Made by a program: the position numbers and the translations under genes
The notes under the pieces: model-generated
What the model was told of the DNA's origin: nothing
The model's database searches: none
Seen by the model: only the letters and a program-made list of their open reading frames with translations
From: Serinibacter salmoneus
GTDB taxonomy: Bacteria > Actinomycetota > Actinomycetes > Actinomycetales > Beutenbergiaceae
DNA length: 64,000 bases
NCBI RefSeq assembly: GCF_002563925.1
Contig: NZ_PDJD01000001.1
Location: 2,424,973 to 2,488,972, forward strand
Direction of reading: 5' to 3'
In this document: positions 1-8,833 of the stretch, one piece after another
How the letters are laid out: every line of letters begins with the position of its first letter
Position numbering within the stretch: position 1 is the first letter of the stretch

Positions 1-604
1 GACGACCTCGCATCAACGCCCGCACGCGGACGAGGTCGGCCTCAGTGATGACTCCGCGATGCAGCGCACTGTCGAGCAGGCCGAGGGCGGTCCGCGGCGC
101 CACCTCGGGTAGGGCCTGCGCCAACGCCAGACAGGGCTCGACCACCCGCAGCCCATCCACAGTCCAGACCTCGCCGGGCTCGAAGCGACGGCATCGAGCG
201 CTTCCACGCCCGGCCCTGCCCCCGATGTCACTGGTGGTGATCTGCGGTGGCTCGCGCATCGGCACACCCCAGACACCGTGGATCGTCAGCGCCGTCAGGC
301 CGACCGCTATCGCCCGGTCGCCGTAGGTGACCAGCGCCACGAAGGCGGCGCGGCGCGTTCGCTGCTCATGGGTGAGGTCCGCGGGGGCGCACGCCGCGAG
401 GTCGTACACCCCTCGGCACAATCGCACCCACCGCCCCGCACGCACGCGGGTCGTGCGGGTCGAACGCCCCACGCCTGCCGCGTCGAGTTGGCGCGTGGAG
501 ACGATGCCGCACTGCCGGGCTGCCATCGCCCGAGCGGTCTCGGTGAGCGCGCGGTCAGCGAGGATAGGAACCTGCTGCTCACCCGTTCTGATCGTGGTCG
601 CCAT
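1..604 (-). CDS. AbiEi/DUF559-type protein, truncated by the left window edge
   Basis: An open frame runs leftward from an ATG at 604 to the window edge with no stop, giving about 201 codons. The N-terminal part reads as an AbiEi-type winged-helix region: RQCGIVSTRQLDAAGVGRS, followed by a short basic stretch and the LCRGVYDLA turn typical of this family. The later part (LVTYGDRAIAVGLTALTIHG, then EVWTVDGLRVVEPCLALAQAL) matches the middle of actinobacterial proteins that end in a Vsr-like DUF559 nuclease domain. That C-terminal domain would lie outside the window. A complete relative sits at the other end of the window (62898-63950). The substrate and role of these proteins are not established. 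Confidence 0.7.
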   Translation of the reverse strand, partial: MATTIRTGEQQVPILADRALTETARAMAARQCGIVSTRQLDAAGVGRSTRTTRVRAGRWVRLCRGVYDLAACAPADLTHEQRTRRAAFVALVTYGDRAIAVGLTALTIHGVWGVPMREPPQITTSDIGGRAGRGSARCRRFEPGEVWTVDGLRVVEPCLALAQALPEVAPRTALGLLDSALHRGVITEADLVRVRALMRGR

Positions 605-761
605 CGCAACACTCTCGCCGCGCTGCGGACGACGGCGCAGCGCACCTGAGCACAGCCGGGATTCGCCGCGGCACTCGCCCCTCTGTGGACAGCCGGGAAC
701 GGCGCGGACTCGCGCTCGGCCCGCCGGGGAGCACCCTGCACACCGCCCGGCCCGGCCCTGC

Positions 762-905
762 GGGTGAGGGCTGGCACAACCACACGCTCGACGGGAGTGG
801 GGTGCGCCGAACGATGAGTTGCGCAGCGTCTACACGCGCCGGCGCAGCACAACCACACGCTCGACGGGCGAGGGCTGGCACAACCACACGCTCGGCGGGT
901 GAGGG
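762..905. repeat. Three copies of a short intergenic repeat
   Basis: A core of about 22 bp, GCACAACCACACGCTCGRCGG, occurs at about 774-795, 847-868 and 878-898. The first and third copies are also preceded by GAGGGCTG. All copies are in the same orientation and lie between the truncated DUF559-type gene and ugpC. The 605-1113 stretch (509 bp) has no convincing gene: the frames across it are low-complexity arginine/proline products of GC bias. Confidence 0.7.
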
Positions 906-948
906 CGCGGGAGAGGACGCAGGAGTCGGCGCGGGAGTGGGCGCGGAC

Positions 949-964
949 GTGAGAGATCTCTCAC
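949..964. promoter_or_regulatory. Perfect 16-bp palindrome, possible operator upstream of ugpC
   Basis: GTGAGAGATCTCTCAC is its own reverse complement. It lies 150 bp before the ugpC start, just before a GC-poorer stretch that could hold a promoter (GAGAAT at about 989-994). A dimeric repressor site is a reasonable guess because MsiK/UgpC-type ATPase genes are often sugar-regulated. No regulator is encoded next to it. Confidence 0.4.
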
Positions 965-1113
965 ACCACCACCGGGTGAGCTGTGCGAGAATGAGACCGC
1001 CGCGGAGCAGGGGCATTGCGCTCCCGCCCTCGGCGTGTCAGCGCAGACGCTGCTGCCACTCTTCACAACGGATCGTCCGGCACGTACCTGCCGGTGAAGG
1101 GAAGTTTGTCCGC

Positions 1114-2238
1114 ATGGCTACCGTCACATACGACGCCGCAACACGCCTCTACCCCGGTTCCACCCGTCCCGCCGTGGACTCCCTGAACCTGGACATCGCC
1201 GACGGCGAGTTCCTCGTTCTCGTCGGCCCCTCCGGCTGCGGGAAGTCCACCTCCCTGCGCATGCTCGCGGGTCTGGAGGACGTCAACGCCGGCCGCATCC
1301 TCATCGGTGACCGTGACGTCACCGACGTGCAGCCCAAGGACCGGGACATCGCGATGGTGTTCCAGAACTACGCGCTGTACCCGCACATGTCCGTGGCGGA
1401 CAACATGGGCTTCGCGCTGAAGATCGCCGGCAAGTCCAAGGCCGAGATCCGCCAGCGCGTCGAGGAGGCCGCCAAGATCCTCGACCTGACCGAGTACCTG
1501 GACCGCAAGCCAAAGGCCCTCTCCGGTGGTCAGCGTCAGCGTGTCGCCATGGGCCGCGCCATCGTGCGTCAGCCGCAGGTGTTCCTCATGGACGAGCCGC
1601 TGTCGAACCTGGACGCCAAGCTCCGCGTGCAGACCCGCACCCAGATCGCCTCGCTGCAGCGCCGCCTCGGTGTCACCACCGTGTACGTCACGCACGACCA
1701 GACCGAGGCCCTGACGATGGGTGACCGCATCGCCGTGCTGAAGGACGGCCTGCTGCAGCAGGTGGGCACGCCGCGCGACATGTACGACACCCCCGCCAAC
1801 GTCTTCGTCGCCGGCTTCATCGGCTCCCCGGCGATGAACATCGGCCACTTCAAGGTCGTCAACGGCGCCGCGCAGGTGGGTACCGCCTCCATCCCGCTGA
1901 CCCGTGAGGCCGTGGCCGCGCTCACCGAAGCCGACGAGAGCCAGATCCAGGTGGGCTTCCGCCCCGAGTCCCTGGACCTGGTGGACGCCAGCGCCGAGGG
2001 CGCCTTCCCGGTGTCCGTGGATCTGGTGGAGGAGCTCGGCTCCGACGCCTTCGTCTACGGTCAGCTCAAGGGTGTGCCGGAGGCGGACGTCTCCTCCGGC
2101 ACCACCGGCGACTCGCAGGTCATCGTGCGCGTGGACCCGCGCACCGTGCCGACCACCGGCAGCACGATCTACGTGCGTATCCGTCCGGGTGAGCAGCACA
2201 ACTTCTCCTACGCCACCGGTCTGCGCCTGCCCAGCTGA
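1114..2238 (+). CDS. ugpC: Carbohydrate ABC transporter ATP-binding protein (UgpC/MsiK family)
   Basis: This 374-aa cytoplasmic ATPase energises ABC importers. The nucleotide-binding domain is complete: Walker A GPSGCGKST at residues 38-46, Q-loop in MVFQNYALYP, signature LSGGQRQR from 136, Walker B VFLMDEP at 156-162, and the switch histidine in YVTHDQ. The C-terminal 130 residues form the MalK-type OB-fold regulatory region. No permease or binding protein is adjacent. In actinomycetes such as Streptomyces a lone MsiK serves several sugar importers in trans, and the isolation here suggests the same. I chose ATG 1114 because the family N-terminus starts there; the frame is open far upstream but low-complexity. 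A perfect hairpin terminator follows. Confidence 0.92.
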   Translation: MATVTYDAATRLYPGSTRPAVDSLNLDIADGEFLVLVGPSGCGKSTSLRMLAGLEDVNAGRILIGDRDVTDVQPKDRDIAMVFQNYALYPHMSVADNMGFALKIAGKSKAEIRQRVEEAAKILDLTEYLDRKPKALSGGQRQRVAMGRAIVRQPQVFLMDEPLSNLDAKLRVQTRTQIASLQRRLGVTTVYVTHDQTEALTMGDRIAVLKDGLLQQVGTPRDMYDTPANVFVAGFIGSPAMNIGHFKVVNGAAQVGTASIPLTREAVAALTEADESQIQVGFRPESLDLVDASAEGAFPVSVDLVEELGSDAFVYGQLKGVPEADVSSGTTGDSQVIVRVDPRTVPTTGSTIYVRIRPGEQHNFSYATGLRLPS

Positions 2239-2261
2239 GGCCCGACGACGACCGGTTGCAT

Positions 2262-2301
2262 CCACAGGGGCGGTCCCGCAGCAGCGGGGTCGCCCCTGTG
2301 G
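2262..2301 (+). terminator. Hairpin terminator after ugpC
   Basis: CCACAGGGGCG (2262-2272) pairs perfectly with CGCCCCTGTGG (2291-2301) across an 18-nt loop, 24 bases after the ugpC stop. There is no T-tract, as is usual in high-GC actinomycetes. Confidence 0.7.
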
Positions 2302-2384
2302 CGTTCCCGGTACCGGATGCACGACCCTTCCCGCCCGCACCCGCGTGTGCAGGAGACCCCCAGTGACTGACGGACAATGGAGTC

Positions 2385-3164
2385 ATGGCACGAGACGTCG
2401 AGGTGATCCTGGAGGCCCGCGGGGCGAGCTTCTCCTACGACTACGAGGAGGTCGTCAGCGGCATCGATCTCACCCTGAGTCGACCCGCTGACCCGGTCGG
2501 CATCGTGGGACCCTCGGGGGCCGGGAAGACCACCCTGTTGCACCTGCTGCTGGGCAACCGCAGACCGACCACCGGCACCGTGACCTACCGCGGCCACGCC
2601 GTCGCCCGCCTCGGCCGCCGGGAGAAGAAGACCTTCGCGGGAGCCGTGCGCCACGTCTCGCAGTACGGGGTCCCCACCTCCGACCCACGGCTGACGGTGC
2701 TGAAGTACCTCTCCGACGCCCTCAAGGTGGCCCGCAAGGCCGGCCGCACCCACGCGACCCCGATCGAGGAGCTCCTTGCCTTCGTGGCACTCGAGGAGCA
2801 CGTCATCGACCGCCGCATCGTCACGCTGTCCGGCGGCGAACGGCAGCGACTCGCGCTCGCGCACGCCCTGGCCACCCGACCCGACGTGATGCTGCTGGAC
2901 GAACCGTTGACCGCCATCGATCCCGGCCTGCGCGCCGAGGTGCTGCGCCGCCTCGCCGATCGTGCCCAGCAGATGTCCATCACGATGCTGGTGGTCTCCC
3001 ACGACATCGAGGCGATCGACCGCCTCTGCCCGCTCGTGCACGTGATGGCCGACGGCGCATTCGTGGCGAGCGGGAGCCTGCGCGACATCCTCGCCGACCC
3101 GCAGCATCCCGCGGTGGTGGATCTGGCGAAGGCTGCGCCGCTCGTGGCGCAGCGGCTACGCTGA
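2385..3164 (+). CDS. ABC transporter ATP-binding protein, stand-alone
   Basis: This 259-aa ABC ATPase has Walker A GPSGAGKTT, signature LSGGERQRLAL, Walker B VMLLDEPL and the switch histidine in VVSHDIEAID. It is most like the importer/dipeptide-type ATPases, with an unusually basic insertion after Walker A (RRPTTGTV...RREKKTF). No permease, substrate-binding protein or fused membrane segment is nearby, so the transported substrate cannot be read from context. The ATG at 2385 lies directly behind a GGAG. The gene is followed at 44 bp by the DUF4032 gene on the same strand, which may share its transcript. Confidence 0.75.
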   Translation: MARDVEVILEARGASFSYDYEEVVSGIDLTLSRPADPVGIVGPSGAGKTTLLHLLLGNRRPTTGTVTYRGHAVARLGRREKKTFAGAVRHVSQYGVPTSDPRLTVLKYLSDALKVARKAGRTHATPIEELLAFVALEEHVIDRRIVTLSGGERQRLALAHALATRPDVMLLDEPLTAIDPGLRAEVLRRLADRAQQMSITMLVVSHDIEAIDRLCPLVHVMADGAFVASGSLRDILADPQHPAVVDLAKAAPLVAQRLR

Positions 3165-3207
3165 CCTCCGCGTTCGAGTCGCACACCCGCCAGTAGAGGA
3201 TCAACCC

Positions 3208-4476
3208 GTGCCCAACCGCCTGCAGATCATCGCCGCGTCCCCGGACCCGGCGCTCCTCACGCTCCCGTGGCACCTGCCCCTGGAGGAGTGGCCCGAGGAC
3301 GTGCTCGCCGCGCTCCCCCGCGGCATCTCCCGGCACGTGGTGCGGTTCGTGAAGCTCTCCGGGCGCGTGATCGCCGTGAAGGAGATCGGTGAGAGCGTGG
3401 CGCACCGCGAGTACGACCTCCTGCGTCAGCTCGACCGGATCGATGTGCCCTCCGTGGAGCCCGTGGGTGTGGTCACCGGTCGGGTCAGCCGTGAGGGTGA
3501 ACCCCTCACGCCGGCGCTGGTCACGGAGCACCTGCAGTTCTCCCTGCCCTACCGCGCCCTGTTCAGCCAGTACCTGCGCCCCGACACCGCGACCCGCCTC
3601 ATCGACGCGCTCGCCGTGCTGCTGGTGCGGTTGCACCTGAACGGCTTCTACTGGGGGGACGTGTCCCTGTCCAACACCCTCTTCCGCCGCGATGCGGGCG
3701 CCTTCGCGGCCTACCTCGTGGACGCCGAGACCGGCGACCTGCACGAGGCGCTGACCCCGGGCCAGCGGGCCTACGACCTCGAGATCGCCCGGGTGAACGT
3801 GATCGGCGAGCTCATGGACCTCGAGGCCGGGGAGATCCTCGACTCCACGGTCGACACCCTCACGGTGGGCGAGATGCTCGTGGTGCGCTACGAGGAGCTG
3901 TGGAAGGAACTGACGGGCTCGGAGTGGTTCGAGCCGGGCGAACTGTGGCGGGTGCAGGCGCGCATCGACCGGCTGAACGACCTCGGCTTCGACGTCGGCG
4001 AACTGGACATGTCCACCGACATCGACGGCACCCGGATCCGGATCCAGCCCAAGGTGGTCGACGCGGGTCACCACCACCGCCGGCTGATGCGACTGACCGG
4101 TCTGGACGTCCAGGAGAACCAGGCGCGGCGCCTGCTGAACGACTTGGATTCCTACCGGATGTCGACCGATCGCCAGGGCGAGGACGAGGAGTTCGTGGCC
4201 CACGACTGGCTCACGAACGTCTTCGAACCCACGATCCGCGCCATCCCGCGGGAGATGCGCGGCAAGCTGGAGCCCGCGGAGGCGTTCCACGAGGTGCTGG
4301 AGCACCGGTGGTACCTGAGCCAGCAGCAGGACCGCGACGTGCCGCTGAGCGAGGCGGTGCCCTCCTATCTGGACACGGTGTTGCGGCACCGGCCGGACGA
4401 GGTGGCCGTGCTCGGCCTGGACACCGCCACGCTGCGGGCCCTGGACGAGGACGACGGGGACCGGCTCATCGGCTGA
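3208..4476 (+). CDS. DUF4032 protein with a kinase-like N-terminal domain
   Basis: This 422-aa protein has two parts. Residues of about 45-210 look like a protein-kinase/WaaP-like fold: VIAVKEIGE supplies a possible ATP-contacting lysine, GFYWGDVSLSNTLF resembles a catalytic loop with Asp and Asn, and LVDAET sits where a DFG-like metal site would be. The remainder matches the actinobacterial DUF4032 region (for example GTRIRIQPKVVDAGHH). The function of the family is unknown, and the kinase reading rests on motifs I can see. The GTG start at 3208 has an AGAGGA seven bases upstream. It converges on rlmB. Confidence 0.75.
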   Translation: MPNRLQIIAASPDPALLTLPWHLPLEEWPEDVLAALPRGISRHVVRFVKLSGRVIAVKEIGESVAHREYDLLRQLDRIDVPSVEPVGVVTGRVSREGEPLTPALVTEHLQFSLPYRALFSQYLRPDTATRLIDALAVLLVRLHLNGFYWGDVSLSNTLFRRDAGAFAAYLVDAETGDLHEALTPGQRAYDLEIARVNVIGELMDLEAGEILDSTVDTLTVGEMLVVRYEELWKELTGSEWFEPGELWRVQARIDRLNDLGFDVGELDMSTDIDGTRIRIQPKVVDAGHHHRRLMRLTGLDVQENQARRLLNDLDSYRMSTDRQGEDEEFVAHDWLTNVFEPTIRAIPREMRGKLEPAEAFHEVLEHRWYLSQQQDRDVPLSEAVPSYLDTVLRHRPDEVAVLGLDTATLRALDEDDGDRLIG

Positions 4477-4497
4477 TCCCCACCGAGCCGGGGCCCC

Positions 4498-5457
4498 TCA
4501 ACGCCGCTGCTTGGACACCTCGTACAGTGCCAGCGAGGTGGCCACCGAGGCGTTGAGGCTCTCCACACTGGAGGAGATCGGGATCGCCGCGACCAGGTCG
4601 CAGGTCTCGCGCACCAGGCGTGAGAGCCCCTTGCCCTCCGCTCCGGCCACCAGCACCACCGGTCCCGCCGCCACGGGCAGGTCGCTGACGTCGCTCGTGC
4701 CGCCGCCGTCGAGCCCCACCACGAAGACGCCCTGCTTCTTGAACTCCTTCAGGGTGCGCACCAGGTTGGTGGCGCGGGCCACCGGCACGCGCGCGGCGGC
4801 CCCCGCGGAGGTCTTCCAGGTGGCGGCCCCGACCCCGGCGGCGCGCCGCTCCGGCACGATCACACCGTGCGCGCCGAACGCCCCGGCGGAGCGGATGATG
4901 GCCCCGAGGTTGCGGGTGTCGGTCACACCGTCCAGGGCCACGAACAGCGGCGCCCGGTTGCTCTCGAACGCGGCAGCCAGCAGGTCGTCCGACACCGCGT
5001 AGGTGTACTCCGGGACCGAGAGCAGGATGCCCTGGTGGGCTCCTCGGCCGGCGAGCGTGTCCAGCTCGGTGCGGGTGGTCTCGATCAGGGGGATGCCCTG
5101 CTCGACGGCGCGGCGCACCGATTCCTTCAACCGGTCCTCGGACTCGGTGCGGGAGGCGACGTACAACGTGGTGGCGGGGATGCCCTCGCGCAGCGCCTCG
5201 AGCACGGAGTTGCGGCCGAAGATGACCTCGGCACCCGCCTTGGGGGTGCGCTGCTTGGACTGCGCGGCGCGGTTCTCGCTGCGCTTGGTCGCGGCAGCAG
5301 CCTTGCGGGCCGCCGGGTGACCGGTGCGCTCGCTCGCCTTGGGCGTGGGGCCACGCCCCTCCAGCCCGCGACGGCGCTGCCCGCCCGAGCCGACCTGGGC
5401 GCCCTTCTTGGTGCTCGCCTTGCGCACCGCACCGCGGCGCGAGGAGTTTCCTGCCAT
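4498..5457 (-). CDS. rlmB: 23S rRNA (guanosine-2'-O-)-methyltransferase RlmB
   Basis: This 319-aa SpoU/TrmH-family enzyme would 2'-O-methylate a guanosine of 23S rRNA using SAM. A basic, disordered N-terminus of about 80 residues (SSRRGAVRKASTKKG...) precedes the substrate-binding domain that opens with EVIFGRNSVLEAL. The catalytic SPOUT domain carries LDGVTDTRNLGAIIRSA (motif 1), VLVAGAEGKGLSRLVRE (motif 2) and IPISSSVESLNASVA (motif 3), which form the deep-trefoil cofactor site. It follows cysS with a 3-bp gap, the standard actinobacterial cysS-rlmB pair. Confidence 0.92.
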   Translation of the reverse strand: MAGNSSRRGAVRKASTKKGAQVGSGGQRRRGLEGRGPTPKASERTGHPAARKAAAATKRSENRAAQSKQRTPKAGAEVIFGRNSVLEALREGIPATTLYVASRTESEDRLKESVRRAVEQGIPLIETTRTELDTLAGRGAHQGILLSVPEYTYAVSDDLLAAAFESNRAPLFVALDGVTDTRNLGAIIRSAGAFGAHGVIVPERRAAGVGAATWKTSAGAAARVPVARATNLVRTLKEFKKQGVFVVGLDGGGTSDVSDLPVAAGPVVLVAGAEGKGLSRLVRETCDLVAAIPISSSVESLNASVATSLALYEVSKQRR

Positions 5458-5460
5458 CGT

Positions 5461-6876
5461 CTATCCCTTGATCGTCCAGCGGACACCGTCCGCCGAGTCC
5501 TCCACCGCGATACCCGCGGCGACAAGCGTGTCGCGCAACGCGTCGGCGCGCGCCCAGTCCTTCTGCGCCCGGGCCGCGGAGCGGTCAGCGAGCACGGCCT
5601 GCACCAGCACGTCGAGCGCGTGCGCACTCGCGTCCGTCCCGGCGCTCGCGCGCCACTGGGCGGCGAGCGGGTCCAGGCCCACCACGTCCAGCATCGCACG
5701 CACCACCAACACGCAGGCGGCCACCTCGCCCCGATCCCCCGTCGCCAACGCGGTGTTGCCCCGCCTGACGTGCTCGTGGATCACGGCGAACGCCGCTGCG
5801 AGGTTGAGGTCGTCGTCCATGGCCGAGGCGAACTCCGGGGGGAGGTCGGCGTGCGCCAGGGCGGCGCCGTCGTGCTCCCCCACCAACTCGGAGCCGCGCA
5901 CCACGAACTGCTCCAGGCGTTCCCAGGTGGCGGCTGCCTCGGTGAGGGTCGCATCGGAGAACTCCACGGTGGAGCGATAGTGCACCCCGCCGATCGCCAG
6001 CCGCAGCACCGCGGGGGTGGCGCGCTGGAGCACGTTGGTCACCGAGAGGTAGTTCCCGAGCGACTTGCTCATCTTCTCCCCGCCGGTGGTCACCCAGGCG
6101 TTGTGCAGCCAGTACCGCGCGAAGCCGAGGCCGGCGGCATGACTCTGCGCCTGCTCGTTCTCGTGGTGCGGGAAGCGCAGGTCGATCCCGCCCGCGTGGA
6201 TGTCGAAGGTGTCCCCGAGGTAGCGCCGGGCCATCGCGGAGCACTCCAGGTGCCAGCCCGGCCGGCCACGCCCGAACGGGGTCTCCCAGGCGGCGGTGGC
6301 GGGCTCCCCGGGCCGGGGCGCCTTCCACAACGCGAAGTCGTGCGGGTGGCGCTTGTCCGGCGCGCCCTCCTCCCCGGAGTCCATGAGGTCCTCCAGACGC
6401 TGCCGGGTCAGCGAGCCGTACTCGGGGAGCGAGCGCACGTCGAACCACACGTTCCCGCTCTCGCCCTGATAGGCGTGGCCGCGTGCGACGAGCTCCTGCA
6501 TCAGGGTGACCATCTCGGGGACGTGACCGGTGGCGCGCGGGGAATAGGTGGGTCGAGCGATCCCGAGCGCGTCGTAGGCGGCGTCGAACTCCTGCTCGAA
6601 CCGGTAGGCCCACGCCCACCAGGGCGCACCGTGCTCGGCGGACTTGGAGAGGATCTTGTCGTCGATGTCGGTGACGTTGCGCACCAGGGTGACCTCGTTC
6701 CCGGCGCGGCGCAGCCAGCGCACGAGGACGTCGAAGGCGAGCGCGGAGCGCAGGTGACCCACGTGGGGTTCGCTCTGCACGGTGGCACCGCAGACGTACA
6801 GGCCGACCCTGCCTGGCTCGAGCGGGGTGAAGGCGCGAACGGCGCGCGCGGCGGAGTCGTACAGGTGCAGGGTCAC
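5461..6876 (-). CDS. cysS: Cysteinyl-tRNA synthetase
   Basis: This 471-aa class I synthetase charges tRNA-Cys. The N-terminus [11 protein letters not shown] leads into [18 protein letters not shown], which holds a zinc-ligand cysteine and the HIGH-type motif. [16 protein letters not shown] and EKMSKSLGN (the KMSKS loop) follow, then the helical anticodon-binding region with [15 protein letters not shown]. The start is GTG at 6876. In many actinobacteria ispD and ispF lie between carD and cysS; here only a hairpin occupies that space. Confidence 0.95.
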   Translation of the reverse strand: MTLHLYDSAARAVRAFTPLEPGRVGLYVCGATVQSEPHVGHLRSALAFDVLVRWLRRAGNEVTLVRNVTDIDDKILSKSAEHGAPWWAWAYRFEQEFDAAYDALGIARPTYSPRATGHVPEMVTLMQELVARGHAYQGESGNVWFDVRSLPEYGSLTRQRLEDLMDSGEEGAPDKRHPHDFALWKAPRPGEPATAAWETPFGRGRPGWHLECSAMARRYLGDTFDIHAGGIDLRFPHHENEQAQSHAAGLGFARYWLHNAWVTTGGEKMSKSLGNYLSVTNVLQRATPAVLRLAIGGVHYRSTVEFSDATLTEAAATWERLEQFVVRGSELVGEHDGAALAHADLPPEFASAMDDDLNLAAAFAVIHEHVRRGNTALATGDRGEVAACVLVVRAMLDVVGLDPLAAQWRASAGTDASAHALDVLVQAVLADRSAARAQKDWARADALRDTLVAAGIAVEDSADGVRWTIKG

Positions 6877-6924
6877 GCGCCCAGCCTACCGATCACACGC
6901 TCCGGCAGGAGCCGGGCACACGCG

Positions 6925-6953
6925 TGGCCCGAGGCGCGGAACGCCTCGGGCCA
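6925..6953 (-). terminator. Hairpin terminator after carD
   Basis: TGGCCCGAGGCG (6925-6936) pairs with CGCCTCGGGCCA (6942-6953) around a 5-nt loop. It lies between the carD stop and the cysS start, so it should separate the two transcripts. Confidence 0.7.
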
Positions 6954-6980
6954 GCGTTGTCAGATCAGATGACCAACAGG

Positions 6981-7466
6981 TCAGGAGGCGGCGAGGAGTT
7001 CGTCGAGCTTGGCCTCGGCCCGCTCCTCCTCGGTCTTCTCCGCGAGCGCGAGCTCGGACACCAGGATCTGGCGCGCGCGGGTGAGCAGCCGCTTCTCCCC
7101 GGCGGACAGCCCGCGGCCCTTGTCGCGCCGGCTCAGGTCGCGCACGACCTCCGCCACCCGGATCACATCGCCCGAAGCGATCTTCTCCACGTTGGCCTTG
7201 TACCGCCTGGACCAGTTCGTGGGCTCCTCGGACACCTCCGCCCGCAGGACCTCGAACACCCGGTCCAGCCCGTCGCCGTCGACGACGTCGCGGACGCCCA
7301 CGAGGTCGACGTTCTCCGCGGGGACCTCGATCGTGAGATCGCCCTGGGCGATCTTCAACGTCAAGTACATCTTCTCCTCGCCGCGCAGCACGCGGGTGGA
7401 GATCTTCTCGATAAGGGCCGCACCGTGATGCGGATAGACGACCGTCTCGCCGACCTCAAAGGACAT
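6981..7466 (-). CDS. carD: CarD family transcriptional regulator
   Basis: This 161-aa protein is predicted to bind RNA polymerase beta and stabilise the open complex, as known for mycobacterial CarD. The N-terminal RNAP-interaction domain starts [17 protein letters not shown] and contains [16 protein letters not shown]. The C-terminal DNA-binding half contains [13 protein letters not shown], with the conserved tryptophan that wedges at the upstream fork, and [15 protein letters not shown]. The longer open frame upstream is not used: ATG 7466 matches the family start and has GGGGAG eight bases before it. Confidence 0.93.
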   Translation of the reverse strand: MSFEVGETVVYPHHGAALIEKISTRVLRGEEKMYLTLKIAQGDLTIEVPAENVDLVGVRDVVDGDGLDRVFEVLRAEVSEEPTNWSRRYKANVEKIASGDVIRVAEVVRDLSRRDKGRGLSAGEKRLLTRARQILVSELALAEKTEEERAEAKLDELLAAS

Positions 7467-7602
7467 GTAGTGCACTCCCCTTTCCGCGGTCAAGAATACC
7501 ACGCCGAACGCGCACATTTCCCACACACCCCACGCGCCGACCGGCTGCGGCACGGGCGTAGCCGGTACGGTAGGAGCACCCGTACGACAACCCGGAGGAC
7601 GC

Positions 7603-8067
7603 ATGTCTCGCACCGCCACGACCGGTGGCCTCATCGCCGTCGCAGCGCTCGCCCTCACCGCCTGCTCACCGGTGACCACCCTCGAGCCGTACGCGGCCAG
7701 CGACGGCGTGCGCGTCGTCTGGGACGAGGACGACACCTCGATCCGCGGCGAGAACGTGCTCCTGCTGACCGCCGAGGCCGGCGCCGAGGCGCGCATGGTC
7801 GGCGGACTGACGAATCTGACCAGCGAAGCGACGGAGATCACCGCGGCGTTCTCGGACGGCACGCTGATCGACACATTCCCGCTCGAGGCGGGCGAGACCC
7901 TCCTGCTCGACGGCGAGGCCACCCGCGATGTCCTCATCGAGGCATCCCCGGTGGCACCGGGTGAGAACGCCTCGGTCGTGTTCACCACCCCCACGCTGGG
8001 TGCGGTGGAGGTGTCGGTGCCCGTGCTGGACGCCACGCTGGCCGAGTACGAGGACTACGTGCCGTAA
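7603..8067 (+). CDS. LpqE-like lipoprotein
   Basis: This 154-aa exported lipoprotein has a short hydrophobic signal ([16 protein letters not shown]) with lipobox LTAC, lipidated cysteine at residue 21. The rest reads as a beta-rich domain ([34 protein letters not shown]). Its position divergent from carD is the same as mycobacterial lpqE, and similarity in length and layout supports that assignment. LpqE-type proteins are related to PCu(A)C copper-binding domains, but I see no Met/His metal cluster here, so a copper role is doubtful. Confidence 0.7.
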   Translation: MSRTATTGGLIAVAALALTACSPVTTLEPYAASDGVRVVWDEDDTSIRGENVLLLTAEAGAEARMVGGLTNLTSEATEITAAFSDGTLIDTFPLEAGETLLLDGEATRDVLIEASPVAPGENASVVFTTPTLGAVEVSVPVLDATLAEYEDYVP

Positions 8068-8090
8068 CGCGCTGCAGCGCCCCCGGGCGC

Positions 8091-8128
8091 GCCCGCCGCG
8101 CGGTTCACCACCCACCAGCGCGGCGGGC
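8091..8128. terminator. Bidirectional hairpin between lpqE-like gene and regX3
   Basis: GCCCGCCGCGC (8091-8101) pairs with GCGCGGCGGGC (8118-8128). It sits between two convergent genes and can serve both. Confidence 0.7.
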
Positions 8129-8140
8129 GCAACCGCATGG

Positions 8141-8833
8141 TCACTCCGCGACGAGCTTGTAGCCCAGTCCCCGCACCGTGACGAGCACCCGCGGACTGCC
8201 GGGTTCCTCCTCGATCTTCGCGCGAAGCCGCTTCACGTGGACGTCCAGGGTCTTGGTGTCCCCGACGTAGTCCGCTCCCCAGATCCGGTCGATGAGTTGT
8301 GCCCGGGTGAGCACGCGATCGGTGTTGCGCAGGAACATCTCCAGCAACTCGAACTCCCGCAGCGGCACGGGAACGAGTTCGCCCGCGATCCGCACCTCAT
8401 GGCGGTCGGTGTCCATCTGGATCCGGCCGGAGGTGAGCAGTCCGCCTTCGCCGTCTGCCTCGGTCGCCACGCCGTCCCCACGCCGCCGCAGCACCGCCTT
8501 GATGCGCGCGAGCAGTTCCCGGGCCGAGTACGGCTTGGTCACGTAGTCGTCGGCGCCGATCTCCAGGCCGACGACCTTGTCGATCTCGTCGTCCTTCGCG
8601 GTCACCATGATCACCGGCACACTGCTGGAGCGGCGGATCTCGCGGCAGACCTCGGTGCCGTCCTTACCGGGCAGCATCAGGTCCAACAGCACGAGATCGA
8701 TCTCCGGGTCGAACAACGCGATCGCGTCCGTACCGGTCGCGGCCTGGACCACCTCGTAGCCCTCCTTCTCCAGGCGGTACGCCAGCGGCGCCCGGTAGGA
8801 CTCCTCGTCCTCGACCAGCAGGATCCGCGTCAT
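8141..8833 (-). CDS. regX3: Response regulator, RegX3-like
   Basis: This 230-aa OmpR/PhoB-class regulator has receiver landmarks in place: acidic pair VEDEE at the N-terminus, phospho-acceptor D51 in LLDLMLPG, T78 in MVTAKDD and K100 in VTKPYS. The C-terminal winged helix contains RVLTRAQLIDRIWG and TLDVHVKRLRAKIE. Its ATG overlaps the senX3 stop by 4 bp, and the divergent neighbour is phoU, so this is the phosphate-sensing SenX3-RegX3 module. DNA-binding output is presumably the Pho regulon. Confidence 0.92.
   Translation of the reverse strand: MTRILLVEDEESYRAPLAYRLEKEGYEVVQAATGTDAIALFDPEIDLVLLDLMLPGKDGTEVCREIRRSSSVPVIMVTAKDDEIDKVVGLEIGADDYVTKPYSARELLARIKAVLRRRGDGVATEADGEGGLLTSGRIQMDTDRHEVRIAGELVPVPLREFELLEMFLRNTDRVLTRAQLIDRIWGADYVGDTKTLDVHVKRLRAKIEEEPGSPRVLVTVRGLGYKLVAE

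Noticed and set aside
605-1113. Arginine/proline-rich frames as a gene
   Set aside because: They contain repeated DNA translated in several frames, have no domain, and overlap the repeat copies.
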